Source: Methylobacterium sp. 10 (GTDB lineage Bacteria > Pseudomonadota > Alphaproteobacteria > Rhizobiales > Beijerinckiaceae). Taken from it: 64,000 nt of DNA. The notes under the pieces are model-generated. The model was not told the DNA's origin and made no database searches. It was given only the letters and a program-made list of their open reading frames with translations. Numbering within the stretch: the stretch's first letter is position 1; each line of letters begins with the position of its first letter. The position numbers and the translations under genes are program-made. Below, in pieces: positions 56,557-64,000 of the stretch. Where the stretch lies: assembly GCF_000519085.1 (NCBI RefSeq), contig NZ_KI912577.1:2423331-2487330 (forward strand), in the 5' to 3' direction.

Positions 56557-58344
56557 TCAGGGGGCGAGAGCCGGTTCGTCCGCGTCGCCGGAGAGCTGCA
56601 TTCGGTTCAGGCGTGCATAGCCGCCCTGCGCCGTCATGAGGGCGTCGTGCGTTCCGGTCTCGACGATGCGGCCGGCTTCCATCACCACGATCAAGCCGGC
56701 ATCGCGCACGGTGGAGAGTCGGTGCGCGATGACGAGGGTTGTCCGCCCCTGCATCAGGCGCAGCAGCGCACCCTGGACCAGGCGCTCGGATTCGGAATCG
56801 AGGGCGCTCGTCGCCTCGTCGAGGAGCAGGATCGGCGCATCCTTGAGGAAGGCACGGGCCAGGGAGATGCGCTGGCGCTCGCCTCCCGACAGGCGTCCGC
56901 CGGAGGGGCCGACGCGGAACTCGTAGCCCTCGTTCAGCCGGCTGATGAAGCCGTGCGCAGCGGCGGCCTCGGCGGCCGCCTCGATCTCCGCGCGGGTCGC
57001 ACCGGGACGGCCGAACTCGATATTGGCGGCGACCGTGTCGTCGAACAGCACCACGTCCTGGGAGACCACCGCCACGGCCGCGCGCAGGGAGGGGATCGTC
57101 ACGTCGCGCAGGTCCGCGCCATCGATGAGCACACGGCCTCCGGTCACGTCGTAGAGGCGAGGCACGAGGTTAAGCAGCGACGACTTGCCGGAGCCCGAGC
57201 GTCCGACCAGGGCGACGGTGGCGCCGGCAGGGACGGTGAGGTCGATGCCCTCGAGGGCCGGTGCGTCCTCGCGATAGCGGAAGCGGACGCCTTCGAACCG
57301 GATCTCTCCGCCCGTGATGACCAGCGGCACGGCATCGGGCTTCTCGCGGATCCGCGGCGCCTCGTCCATCAGAGCGAAGTAGCGCTGGAGCGCCGCGCCG
57401 GCTTCCTGGAGAATGGCGTTGAGGGTGCCCAGCGCGCGGGCGGGCTGCGCCGCCAGGAGCAGGGCAGCGACGTAGCCGGTGAAATCGCCCACCGTGCGGT
57501 CGCCGGACATGACGCGCTGGCCCACCAGCACCAGCACCGCCGCCACCGCGAAGCCGCCGCCGATCTCCATCAGCGGATCGAGGCGCCCGCGGGCATTGGC
57601 CGCCTTCATCTTGAGACGGCGGACATTGTCGAACGCGCCCGACGCCCGGCCCTTCAGGTAGGATTCGAGGGCGTAGGTCTTGGCGATGCGGGCGCCCTGC
57701 AGGCTCTCGGTGATGAGGCTCGCCGTGAGGCCCATCTGCTCCTGTGTCGTGGTGGAGACCCGGCGCAGCTTCCGTCCGATGCGGCCGATCGGGCCAGCGA
57801 CGAAGGGTACGACCACGGCCGCCACCAGGGTGAGCACCGGGTCCATCCAGAGCAGCGCGACGACGAGGGCGATCAGCATGGCGAGATCGCGCAGCAGCAC
57901 GGTGGAGATGCGTGTCAACGCCTCCTTGATGAAGGCGAAATCCGTGGTGAAACGCTGGGTGAAGGCCGCCGGGCTCTCTCGACCGAGCTGGGCGAGGTCG
58001 GAATCGATGAGATGACCGTAGAGTGCCGCCTGCATGTCGGCCTCGACGCGGGTCACCACCCGGTTGGTGAGCACCGTCTGACCGAACAGGGCGAAGCCGC
58101 GGATCGAGGTGATGACGATGACGATGATCGGCCCATAGGTGAGGGCGGAGGGGTCCTTGTGATCGAAGGCGTCGAAGGCCCCCTTGATCAGGGCGGGATA
58201 CAGCCCCGTCGCGACCCCGATGATGGCGATCAGCACCAGCACCACGGCGAGGGTCGCCCGGTGGGGCCGCAGCCAGTCGCGCCAGACTCGGCCGATGAGG
58301 GGAAGGGTGTCACCCCTGAGAAGTGGCCTGCGGCCCATGATCAT
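56557..58344 (-). CDS. MsbA-like ABC exporter (fused permease and ATPase)
   Basis: This protein of about 595 residues has an N-terminal six-helix exporter domain (about 20-310) and a C-terminal ATPase with Walker A VGRSGSGKSS, Q-loop VVSQDVVLFDD, signature LSGGERQR and Walker B ILLLDEATSALD. The fold fits lipid A/lipid flippases (MsbA) or drug exporters, and the substrate is open. Three in-frame ATGs (58377, 58344, 58338) lack good ribosome-binding sites; 58344 is a compromise. Confidence 0.9.
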   Translation of the reverse strand: MIMGRRPLLRGDTLPLIGRVWRDWLRPHRATLAVVLVLIAIIGVATGLYPALIKGAFDAFDHKDPSALTYGPIIVIVITSIRGFALFGQTVLTNRVVTRVEADMQAALYGHLIDSDLAQLGRESPAAFTQRFTTDFAFIKEALTRISTVLLRDLAMLIALVVALLWMDPVLTLVAAVVVPFVAGPIGRIGRKLRRVSTTTQEQMGLTASLITESLQGARIAKTYALESYLKGRASGAFDNVRRLKMKAANARGRLDPLMEIGGGFAVAAVLVLVGQRVMSGDRTVGDFTGYVAALLLAAQPARALGTLNAILQEAGAALQRYFALMDEAPRIREKPDAVPLVITGGEIRFEGVRFRYREDAPALEGIDLTVPAGATVALVGRSGSGKSSLLNLVPRLYDVTGGRVLIDGADLRDVTIPSLRAAVAVVSQDVVLFDDTVAANIEFGRPGATRAEIEAAAEAAAAHGFISRLNEGYEFRVGPSGGRLSGGERQRISLARAFLKDAPILLLDEATSALDSESERLVQGALLRLMQGRTTLVIAHRLSTVRDAGLIVVMEAGRIVETGTHDALMTAQGGYARLNRMQLSGDADEPALAP

Positions 58345-58436
58345 CCGTTGTCTGGCGCGCGGGCAGGCGCCCGACATTCAGGCGGGGTTTGCCGGGCGAT
58401 GAGGGGAAGATCAAGCGACGCTCTCCGCCTTGGCAA

Positions 58437-58451
58437 TGTGATACTGTTACA
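58437..58451. promoter_or_regulatory. Zur-like box between the ABC exporter and znuA
   Basis: TGTGATACTGTTACA matches 11 of 14 defined positions of the Zur-type palindrome TGTTATA-N-TATAACA. It lies 174 bases before the znuA ATG in the divergent promoter region, where zinc-dependent repression of znuA would be expected. Confidence 0.5.
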
Positions 58452-58624
58452 CTATAGAGGGCAACCGACCGTCGGGCACCCTCCGACTGCACCATCCCGT
58501 CGCCTTTCGGTCGCGTCACTCATCGCACGGCAGGCGTCGCCCCCACGGTAGGGCTACGGGCCATCGGGGCAGGGAGAGGGAGGGGTGCGGGATACGGCGG
58601 TGGCGTGGTCAAGGAGCAGGATGC

Positions 58625-59566
58625 ATGCAATCGAGGCGCCACATCGTGAAATCGGCGGCAGCGGCCTGTTTTCGCCTGATGCTGGCCCTCGCCCCGGTCG
58701 GGACACCGGCAGTCGCCGCAGAGCCGCTGAAGGCGGTGGCCACGTTCTCCATCCTCGGCGATCTCGTGAAGCAGGTCGCCGGAGACCATGCCGAGATCTC
58801 GACCCTCGTCGGCCCCGATGCCGACGCGCATGGCTACAATCCTGCGCCCGCGGATGCGCGCAAGCTCGCCGCGTCCGATATCGTCGTGGTCAATGGCCTC
58901 GGCTTCGAGGGCTGGCTCGACCGGCTGATCAAGGCCTCCGGCACCAAGGCCCCCGTCATCGTCGCCTCGAAGGGCGTGAAGCCCATCGAAGGTGACGACG
59001 ACCACGGCGGGGGCGGGCATGCGGGCCACGCCCATCACGACGATCCCCATGCCTGGCAGAGCATCGCCAATGTGAGGATCTACATCGCCAACATCAGGGA
59101 CGGCTTGTCGAAGGTCGATCCGGGTCGCGCCGCCGAGTACGCGGCCAACACCAAGGCCTATCTCGCCACCCTCGACGGGTTGGAGGCCGACATCCGTAAC
59201 GCCATCGCGGCGATTCCCCCCGACCATCGCCGGATCATCACCACGCACGACGCCTTCGGTTACTTCACCGCCGCCTACGGCCTCGATTTCATCGCGCCGC
59301 AGGGCGTCTCCACCGACAGCGAGGCGAGCCCGAAGGACGTCGCCCGCATCATCCGGCAGATCCGACGCGACAAGATCCCGGCGGTCTTTCTCGAGAATGT
59401 CGCCGATCCACGCCTGATGCAGCAGATTGCGCGGGAGAGCGGCGCCGCGCTCGGCGGCAAGGTCTATTCCGACGCCCTGTCCGGCCCCGGCGGCCTGGCG
59501 ACGACCTATGTGGCGATGATGCGCAGCAACATCGCCGCCTTCAGCGCCGCGCTCGGGAAGAAGTAG
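58625..59566 (+). CDS. znuA: ZnuA-like zinc-binding protein
   Basis: This 313-residue cluster A-I solute-binding protein has a signal peptide (cleavage about VAA|EP, residue 33). Metal ligands are His69 (DADAHGY), His142 (DPHAW), the His in TTHDAFGYF and an acidic residue near YSDAL. A Gly/His-rich loop (DHGGGGHAGHAHHDDPH, 126-142), typical of zinc rather than manganese binders, precedes the second ligand. It would feed a ZnuBC importer, but no permease or ATPase gene is adjacent. Confidence 0.9.
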   Translation: MQSRRHIVKSAAAACFRLMLALAPVGTPAVAAEPLKAVATFSILGDLVKQVAGDHAEISTLVGPDADAHGYNPAPADARKLAASDIVVVNGLGFEGWLDRLIKASGTKAPVIVASKGVKPIEGDDDHGGGGHAGHAHHDDPHAWQSIANVRIYIANIRDGLSKVDPGRAAEYAANTKAYLATLDGLEADIRNAIAAIPPDHRRIITTHDAFGYFTAAYGLDFIAPQGVSTDSEASPKDVARIIRQIRRDKIPAVFLENVADPRLMQQIARESGAALGGKVYSDALSGPGGLATTYVAMMRSNIAAFSAALGKK

Positions 59567-59597
59567 GCACCCGGCGAGACGGTGGGGCGAGGCCCAA

Positions 59598-60026
59598 TCA
59601 CCCCGTCGCTTCGCCGATGACCTTCTGCAGGCAGATCGTCCGGGTATCGCGGTAGCCGAGATGTTCGTAGAAGTGGCGGGTCGCGCCATTTTCCTCGCGC
59701 ACGAGGAGCTGGACCTTCCAGACGCCGCGCGCGGACAGCCACCGCTCGGCCGCCTCCATGATCGCCCTGCCCAGGCCGAGGTCGCGAAGTTGGGGGTCGA
59801 CGGCGACGTAATAGACCCAGCCCCGATGCCCATCCTCGCCCACCATGACGGTGGCGACGATGGCCGCTTCGCGTTCGATCACCAGGATCGTCGAATGCGG
59901 ATCGCGCCGGGCGAAGGCGATGTCCCTGGCCGGGTCGTTCCACGGCCGCGAGACTCCGGCGGCGAGCCAGAGGGCCACCACCGCGTCGACATCGCCGTCC
60001 TGGAACTCGCGGATCACGGTGGTCAT
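59598..60026 (-). CDS. GNAT-family acetyltransferase (YpeA-like)
   Basis: This 142-residue protein has VIREFQDGDVDAVVALWLAAGVSRPWNDP and the acetyl-CoA motif VAVDPQLRDLGLGRAIMEAAE, then NGATRHFYEHLGY. The pattern fits YpeA/RimI-like GNATs. It is 40 bases downstream of moaD and ends convergently with znuA. Confidence 0.88.
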   Translation of the reverse strand: MTTVIREFQDGDVDAVVALWLAAGVSRPWNDPARDIAFARRDPHSTILVIEREAAIVATVMVGEDGHRGWVYYVAVDPQLRDLGLGRAIMEAAERWLSARGVWKVQLLVREENGATRHFYEHLGYRDTRTICLQKVIGEATG

Positions 60027-60066
60027 CGATAGCCGGTCTTCTCACGGAGGATCCGAGGCGGGCCGC

Positions 60067-60318
60067 TCAGCCGCCCGTCATCGGCGGGAAGAATGCGATC
60101 TCCGTGGCACCCGCGATGGCGGCATCCGGCTTGGCATGAACCCGGTCGATGGCCGCCCGCACGATACCGGCATTCTCGAACGCATAGGCGTATTCCTCGC
60201 CGCGGCCGCGCAGCCAGCCGACGAGGTCGGCCACCGTCTCGGTCCCGGCCGGCAGGTCCACGGTCTCTTCGGCCTTGCCGATGCGTTCGCGCACCCAGGC
60301 GAAATACACGAGCTTCAT
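60067..60318 (-). CDS. moaD: Molybdopterin synthase small subunit
   Basis: This ubiquitin-like sulfur carrier is for molybdenum cofactor synthesis. The 83-residue protein ends in the Gly-Gly tail (PPMTGG) that is thiocarboxylated. The start is MKLVYFAWVRERIG at 60318. It is 31 bases downstream of pgsA. The large subunit gene moaE, which often follows, is absent here; a GNAT gene takes its place. Confidence 0.93.
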   Translation of the reverse strand: MKLVYFAWVRERIGKAEETVDLPAGTETVADLVGWLRGRGEEYAYAFENAGIVRAAIDRVHAKPDAAIAGATEIAFFPPMTGG

Positions 60319-60349
60319 GGTCTGCCCTTCCGGCTGCGGCATCGGCGGG

Positions 60350-60949
60350 TCAGCGCGGATCGTCGATCACGTGCCGGATGCCGGCTTTCATATAATCGTA
60401 GCCCGTGTAGAGCGTCAGGGCCGCGGCGACCCAGAGCAGGGTCTCCCCGGCGAAGACGGTATGAGGCAGGATCGTTTCCCCCGCCTTGCCGGCCACGAGG
60501 AAGCCGATCGCCACCAGCTGAAGGGTGGTCTTCCACTTTGCGACGCGGCTGACGGGAAGGCTGACCTTCAACTCCGCCAGATACTCGCGCAGGCCCGAGA
60601 CGAGGATCTCACGGCACAGGATGACGATGGCCGCCCACAGGCTCCAGTCGTGGATCGTCTTGTCGGCCACCAGCATCAGCAGGCAGGCGGCGACGAGGAG
60701 CTTGTCGGCGATCGGATCGAGCATGCGCCCCAGGGCCGAGCTCTGATCGTAGGTCCGGGCCACGTAGCCGTCGAGATAATCGGTGATGGCGGCGGCGATG
60801 AAGACGCCGAGCGCCGCAAACCGCGCCGCATGCTCGTCCGGCCAATACAACAGCGCCACGACCACGGGAACGGCGACCAGCCGCCCGTAAGTCAGGCAAT
60901 TCGCCAGCGTCCAGGCCGGTGACCTGCGTCGGAGGGGGAGGACAGTCAT
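60350..60949 (-). CDS. pgsA: CDP-diacylglycerol-glycerol-3-phosphate 3-phosphatidyltransferase
   Basis: This membrane enzyme makes phosphatidylglycerol phosphate. The 199-residue protein has about four to five helices and the CDP-alcohol phosphatidyltransferase motif D57xxD60G61xxA64R65...G74xxxD78xxxD82 (TDYLDGYVAR...GRMLDPIADK). It lies between uvrC and moaD in a conserved alphaproteobacterial order. Confidence 0.94.
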   Translation of the reverse strand: MTVLPLRRRSPAWTLANCLTYGRLVAVPVVVALLYWPDEHAARFAALGVFIAAAITDYLDGYVARTYDQSSALGRMLDPIADKLLVAACLLMLVADKTIHDWSLWAAIVILCREILVSGLREYLAELKVSLPVSRVAKWKTTLQLVAIGFLVAGKAGETILPHTVFAGETLLWVAAALTLYTGYDYMKAGIRHVIDDPR

Positions 60950-61046
60950 CGATGCGGTGAAACCATGGGCGGGGGGGAGGGGTCAACCGCGATGATCGTG
61001 TGGCCGTCTTGGGGGCGGTTTGGTTTCCGGGCGAAGTGGCCGAGCG

Positions 61047-63101
61047 TCACCCTCCGGCCTGGAAGTAATCGTACACCGCCCGCGCCGTGGCCGCGTTGAC
61101 GCCGGGCGTGGTCGCCAGATCCTCCAGGGAGGCGCGCTGGATCGCCTTCACCGTCCCGAAATGGTGGAGGAGGGCGCGTTTGCGGGTGGGACCGATGCCG
61201 GCGATCTCGTCGAGGGGGTTCTTGATCATCTCGCGCTTGCGCTTGGCCCTGTGCGTGCCGATGGCGAAGCGGTGGGCCTCGTCCCGCAGGCGCTGGACGA
61301 AGTAGAGGGTCGGGTCACGCGGCGGCAGCTTGAACGGGGCCTTGCCGGGCACGAAGAAGGTCTCGCGCCCCGCATCGCGGTCGCGGCCCTTGGCGATGCC
61401 GACGAGGGCGACGTCGGTGACGCCCAGCTGTTCCAGTGCCGTACGGGCGGCTTCGAGCTGGCCCTTGCCGCCGTCGATGAGGACGAGGTCGGGCCAGGCC
61501 GGCATGGTCTCGCCGTCCGGTTCGGGGACCGGCTCGGGCACGCCGCCTTCGCTGGCCGCCAAAGCCGCCTCGTTCGGCGTGCGCGGGTTCTCCTTGACGA
61601 GACGCTTGAAGCGGCGCTGCAGCACCTCCTTCATCATCCCGAAATCGTCGCCCGGCGTCAGCTCCTCCGACTTGATGTTGAAGGTGCGGTAATGCGTCTT
61701 GGCAAACCCCGCAGGGCCGGCGACGATCATGCCGCCCACCGCGTTCGTGCCCATGATGTGGGAATTGTCGTAGACCTCGATGCGGCGGGGTGCTGCGGGC
61801 AACCCGAACGATTGCCCGAGGGCCACCAGCAGCTTGCCTTGCGAGGCGGTGTCGGCAAGCCTTCGGGCCAAAGCCTCCTTGGCGTTCCTCTGGGCGTATT
61901 CCACCAGGGCCTTGCGCTCGCCGCGCTGGGGCTGGTGGACCTCCACCCGGTTCTCGGCCCGGCTCGACAGGGCGGCCGCCATCAGCTCCGCATCCTCGAT
62001 GGCATGGGAAACGAGGACGATCCTGGGGGCCGGCTTGTCGTCGTAGAACTGGCTGATGAAGGAGGCGAGCACCTCGTCCGGCGTCATGGAGCGGTCGGCC
62101 TTCGGGAAGTAGGCGCGGTTGCCCCAATTCTGGAAGTTGCGGAAGAAAAAGACCTCGATGCAGAACTGGCCGGCCTGCTCATCGAGGGCGAACACGTCCG
62201 CCTCCTCGATGCCCTGCGTGTTGACGCCCTGCGTCCCCTGAATCGCCGAGAGCGCGCTGATCCTGTCGCGGAAACGGGCGGCGCGTTCGAACTCGAGCTT
62301 CTCGGAGGCGTCCTGCATCTCCTCGCGCATACGGTCCTTCACCGCATTGGACTTGCCCGAGAGGAAGCCCTTCGCATTCTCGGCGAGCGCCTGATACTCC
62401 GGCAGGGCGATCTCGCCGGTGCAGGGGCCGGCGCAGCGCTTGATCTGATAGAGCAGGCAGGGCCGGGTGCGGTTCTCGTAATAGCTGTCGCTGCAGGTGC
62501 GCAGCAGGAAGGCGCGCTGCAGCGCGTTGACCGTGCGGTTCACCGCCCAGACGGTGGCGAAGGGGCCATAATAGCTGCCCTTGCGCCGCCTGGCGCCGCG
62601 ATGCTTGACGATCTGCGGTGCTTCCGAATCCGCCGTGACCAGGATGTAGGGAAACGACTTGTCGTCCCGCATCAGCACGTTGAAGCGGGGCTTCAGCTGC
62701 TTAATGAGGTTGGCCTCCAGCAGCAGCGCTTCGGTCTCGGTGGCAGTGGTGACGAATTCCATCGCCGCCGTCTGCGAGATCATCCGGGCGATGCGGTTGG
62801 AATGGGCCTGGCCCCTTGCATAGGAGCCCACCCGGGCCTTCAGGTTCTTGGCCTTGCCGACGTAGAGGACGTCGCCCTTCTCGTCGAACATCCGGTAGAC
62901 GCCCGGTCCCGACGGCAGCGTGCTCCAGAACCGGCGGATGATCTCCGTGCCGGCCTTGACCGCGCCTTCCTCGAAATCGAAATCGATCTCGGGTCCATCG
63001 TCGATGCGTTCCGGGGTCTCGTCCGCGTCCTCGCGCTCGTCGAACGCATCCGGCGGCAGGTCTTGCTGGGAAGACGGGTCTTTCGCGGGCTGGCGGCTCA
63101 T
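61047..63101 (-). CDS. uvrC: Excinuclease ABC subunit C
   Basis: This dual-incision nuclease of nucleotide excision repair has 684 residues. An acidic N-terminal extension (about 1-55) precedes the GIY-YIG nuclease domain ([25 protein letters not shown]). The Cys cluster [17 protein letters not shown], a UvrB-binding UVR motif (about 255-290), the RNase H-like nuclease ([27 protein letters not shown]) and C-terminal helix-hairpin-helix repeats ([18 protein letters not shown]) follow. Confidence 0.96.
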   Translation of the reverse strand: MSRQPAKDPSSQQDLPPDAFDEREDADETPERIDDGPEIDFDFEEGAVKAGTEIIRRFWSTLPSGPGVYRMFDEKGDVLYVGKAKNLKARVGSYARGQAHSNRIARMISQTAAMEFVTTATETEALLLEANLIKQLKPRFNVLMRDDKSFPYILVTADSEAPQIVKHRGARRRKGSYYGPFATVWAVNRTVNALQRAFLLRTCSDSYYENRTRPCLLYQIKRCAGPCTGEIALPEYQALAENAKGFLSGKSNAVKDRMREEMQDASEKLEFERAARFRDRISALSAIQGTQGVNTQGIEEADVFALDEQAGQFCIEVFFFRNFQNWGNRAYFPKADRSMTPDEVLASFISQFYDDKPAPRIVLVSHAIEDAELMAAALSSRAENRVEVHQPQRGERKALVEYAQRNAKEALARRLADTASQGKLLVALGQSFGLPAAPRRIEVYDNSHIMGTNAVGGMIVAGPAGFAKTHYRTFNIKSEELTPGDDFGMMKEVLQRRFKRLVKENPRTPNEAALAASEGGVPEPVPEPDGETMPAWPDLVLIDGGKGQLEAARTALEQLGVTDVALVGIAKGRDRDAGRETFFVPGKAPFKLPPRDPTLYFVQRLRDEAHRFAIGTHRAKRKREMIKNPLDEIAGIGPTRKRALLHHFGTVKAIQRASLEDLATTPGVNAATARAVYDYFQAGG

Positions 63102-63182
63102 GCCCGAGACTTAAGCGCCGGGGATTCGAGAAGGAAGGGGCTCCCGATCCCATCGACCCGCGAAGGTTGGCGCGTTCGCGTC

Positions 63183-63914
63183 TTAATCGAACAGCGCGTC
63201 GATATCGCCCTGGTCCACATGGCCCGGATCGCTGTCGAGCTTGGGTCCGTTGAGGAGCGAGCTTTCATCGTCGATGCTGGGGGCTTGCGGCACGACGCCG
63301 AGAATTTCGCTGAACGTGTCGAGACCGCCCCAGGCTTCGATCATGCGATCGAGATGCTCCTCGATGAACTTGAGCACGCCCACGATCTTGTTGATGCGCT
63401 GGCCGGTGAGATCCTGGAAGTTGCAGGCCTCATAGGCGACGATCACGCGCTCGAGGATCATGTCGACGTTCTCGGCTCCGGCGGCATTGCGCATGGCCCG
63501 CAATACGCCGGCATTGGTCTCGATCTCCTCCAGGGCGCCGAGGATCGTGCTCGTGGCGAGCTCGGTGGATTCCACCACCGCGTCGAGTTCGCCAGCGACA
63601 CGCTTCATTCCCTTCCCGGTATTCTCCGAGTGATAGAGTGTGGCGATCTCCTGCTTGGTCCGTGTGATCGCGCCCTTCATCACGTCGAGCTCGGAGCGCA
63701 TGGCGAAGGCCTCGTTGAGCTCCTTCCGGCAGGCTTCGATCGTCTCGACGGTGCTGGTCTGCGTGATGCGGCGAAGATCCTGTATCGCCGAGAGGATCTC
63801 ATCGAGCTTCACGTCGTCGGCGCCGGAACGCTCGGCGGCGTGCACGACCTCCGCGACGGGTCGGACGCTTGCCAAACCGAGGCTGTCTTCGATGCGGTAG
63901 CGCTTCATGTTCAT
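63183..63914 (-). CDS. cheZ: CheZ-type chemotaxis protein phosphatase
   Basis: This 243-residue helical protein has the CheZ motif YEACNFQDLTGQRINKIV, with Asp168 and Gln172 at the positions that promote CheY-P hydrolysis. A long coiled-coil-forming helix (about 35-150) precedes it. The C-terminal tail ends DQGDIDALFD, similar to the amphipathic CheY-binding peptide. It would shorten the CheY-P signal and shape motility switching. No other chemotaxis gene lies inside the window, although a partner could lie beyond the right edge. Confidence 0.9.
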   Translation of the reverse strand: MNMKRYRIEDSLGLASVRPVAEVVHAAERSGADDVKLDEILSAIQDLRRITQTSTVETIEACRKELNEAFAMRSELDVMKGAITRTKQEIATLYHSENTGKGMKRVAGELDAVVESTELATSTILGALEEIETNAGVLRAMRNAAGAENVDMILERVIVAYEACNFQDLTGQRINKIVGVLKFIEEHLDRMIEAWGGLDTFSEILGVVPQAPSIDDESSLLNGPKLDSDPGHVDQGDIDALFD

Positions 63915-64000
63915 CGGGGATGATCAGCCGGCGGGAGTAACTGGGTCGAATGGCGGGGCACGCGTGGTTCGGGCGCGACGTCCTGAGGAACGACGCGGAT

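Noticed and set aside
55981..58551. An 856-codon open frame on the plus strand
   Set aside because: Antisense to galM and the ABC exporter; composition has no domain and no ribosome-binding site.
61020..63923. A 967-codon open frame on the plus strand
   Set aside because: It lies opposite uvrC and cheZ, both of which have full family signatures. Its translation is low-complexity Arg/Gly/Leu/Asp typical of antisense frames in GC-rich DNA.

Overview
The window looks like a chromosomal, mostly core-genome segment of a GC-rich alphaproteobacterium of the Hyphomicrobiales (Rhizobiales), most probably Methylobacterium/Methylorubrum. The evidence is the protein styles, the syntenies aroQ-accB-accC, nrdR-ribD-ribE-ribH-nusB-thiL, uvrC-pgsA-moaD and tesB-glnK-amtB-ftsK, an RNase E with a very large acidic insertion in its S1 domain, and an exact CtrA-type box before ftsK. 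The assignment rests on recognition of protein families, not on a database search. No rRNA, tRNA, CRISPR array, prophage or insertion sequence was seen.

Layout. 1-3.3 kb (minus): a DsbA-like thiol protein, aroQ, accB and accC (shikimate pathway and acetyl-CoA carboxylase). 3.5-12.6 kb: a class I aminotransferase, rne (minus) with a 770-base non-coding leader, then the envelope genes amiC-type amidase and PBP1A. 12.7-16.3 kb (minus): a compact copper-handling cluster consisting of a DUF2946 protein, a YcnI/DUF1775-PCuAC fusion and a TonB-dependent receptor. 16.6-17.9 kb: an L,D-transpeptidase. 18.7-24.7 kb: glyA with a strong terminator, then nrdR and the riboflavin genes followed by nusB and thiL, several joined by 4-base start/stop overlaps. 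24.9-32.1 kb: a MoxR ATPase / DUF58 / BatA-DUF4159 / large membrane-anchored VWA-like operon, with copies of a palindromic intergenic repeat on both sides of its last gene.

32.3-38.6 kb (minus): two tandem YejA-type peptide-binding proteins, a YejB permease, a GNAT acetyltransferase and an alpha/beta hydrolase; yejE and yejF are not present. 38.7-41.0 kb (minus): an FMN-dependent alpha-hydroxy-acid dehydrogenase with a probable export signal and an unexpected CxxCH motif, preceded by a membrane-anchored cytochrome c. 41.3-45.8 kb: kdsB, pheA, a tyrosine-phosphatase-like protein, GNAT, a small membrane protein and ppa. 45.9-48.3 kb: divergent ubiH-type hydroxylase and tesB separated by an 18-bp x 7 minisatellite. 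48.6-51.8 kb: glnK-amtB behind a candidate sigma-54 promoter, then a TorF-type porin. 52.0-54.8 kb: ftsK. 54.8-60.0 kb: YnfA, galM, an MsbA-like ABC exporter, an orphan ZnuA-like protein next to a Zur-like box, and GNAT. 60.1-63.9 kb (minus): moaD, pgsA, uvrC, cheZ.

No obviously new multi-gene defence or mobile system is present. The most unusual items are the exported FMN dehydrogenase with CxxCH in its variable loop next to a cytochrome c, the YcnI-PCuAC fusion inside a complete copper-acquisition-like cluster, the minisatellite in the ubiH/tesB divergent promoter region, and several regulatory sites (sigma-54, CtrA, Zur-like, and dyads upstream of the porin).
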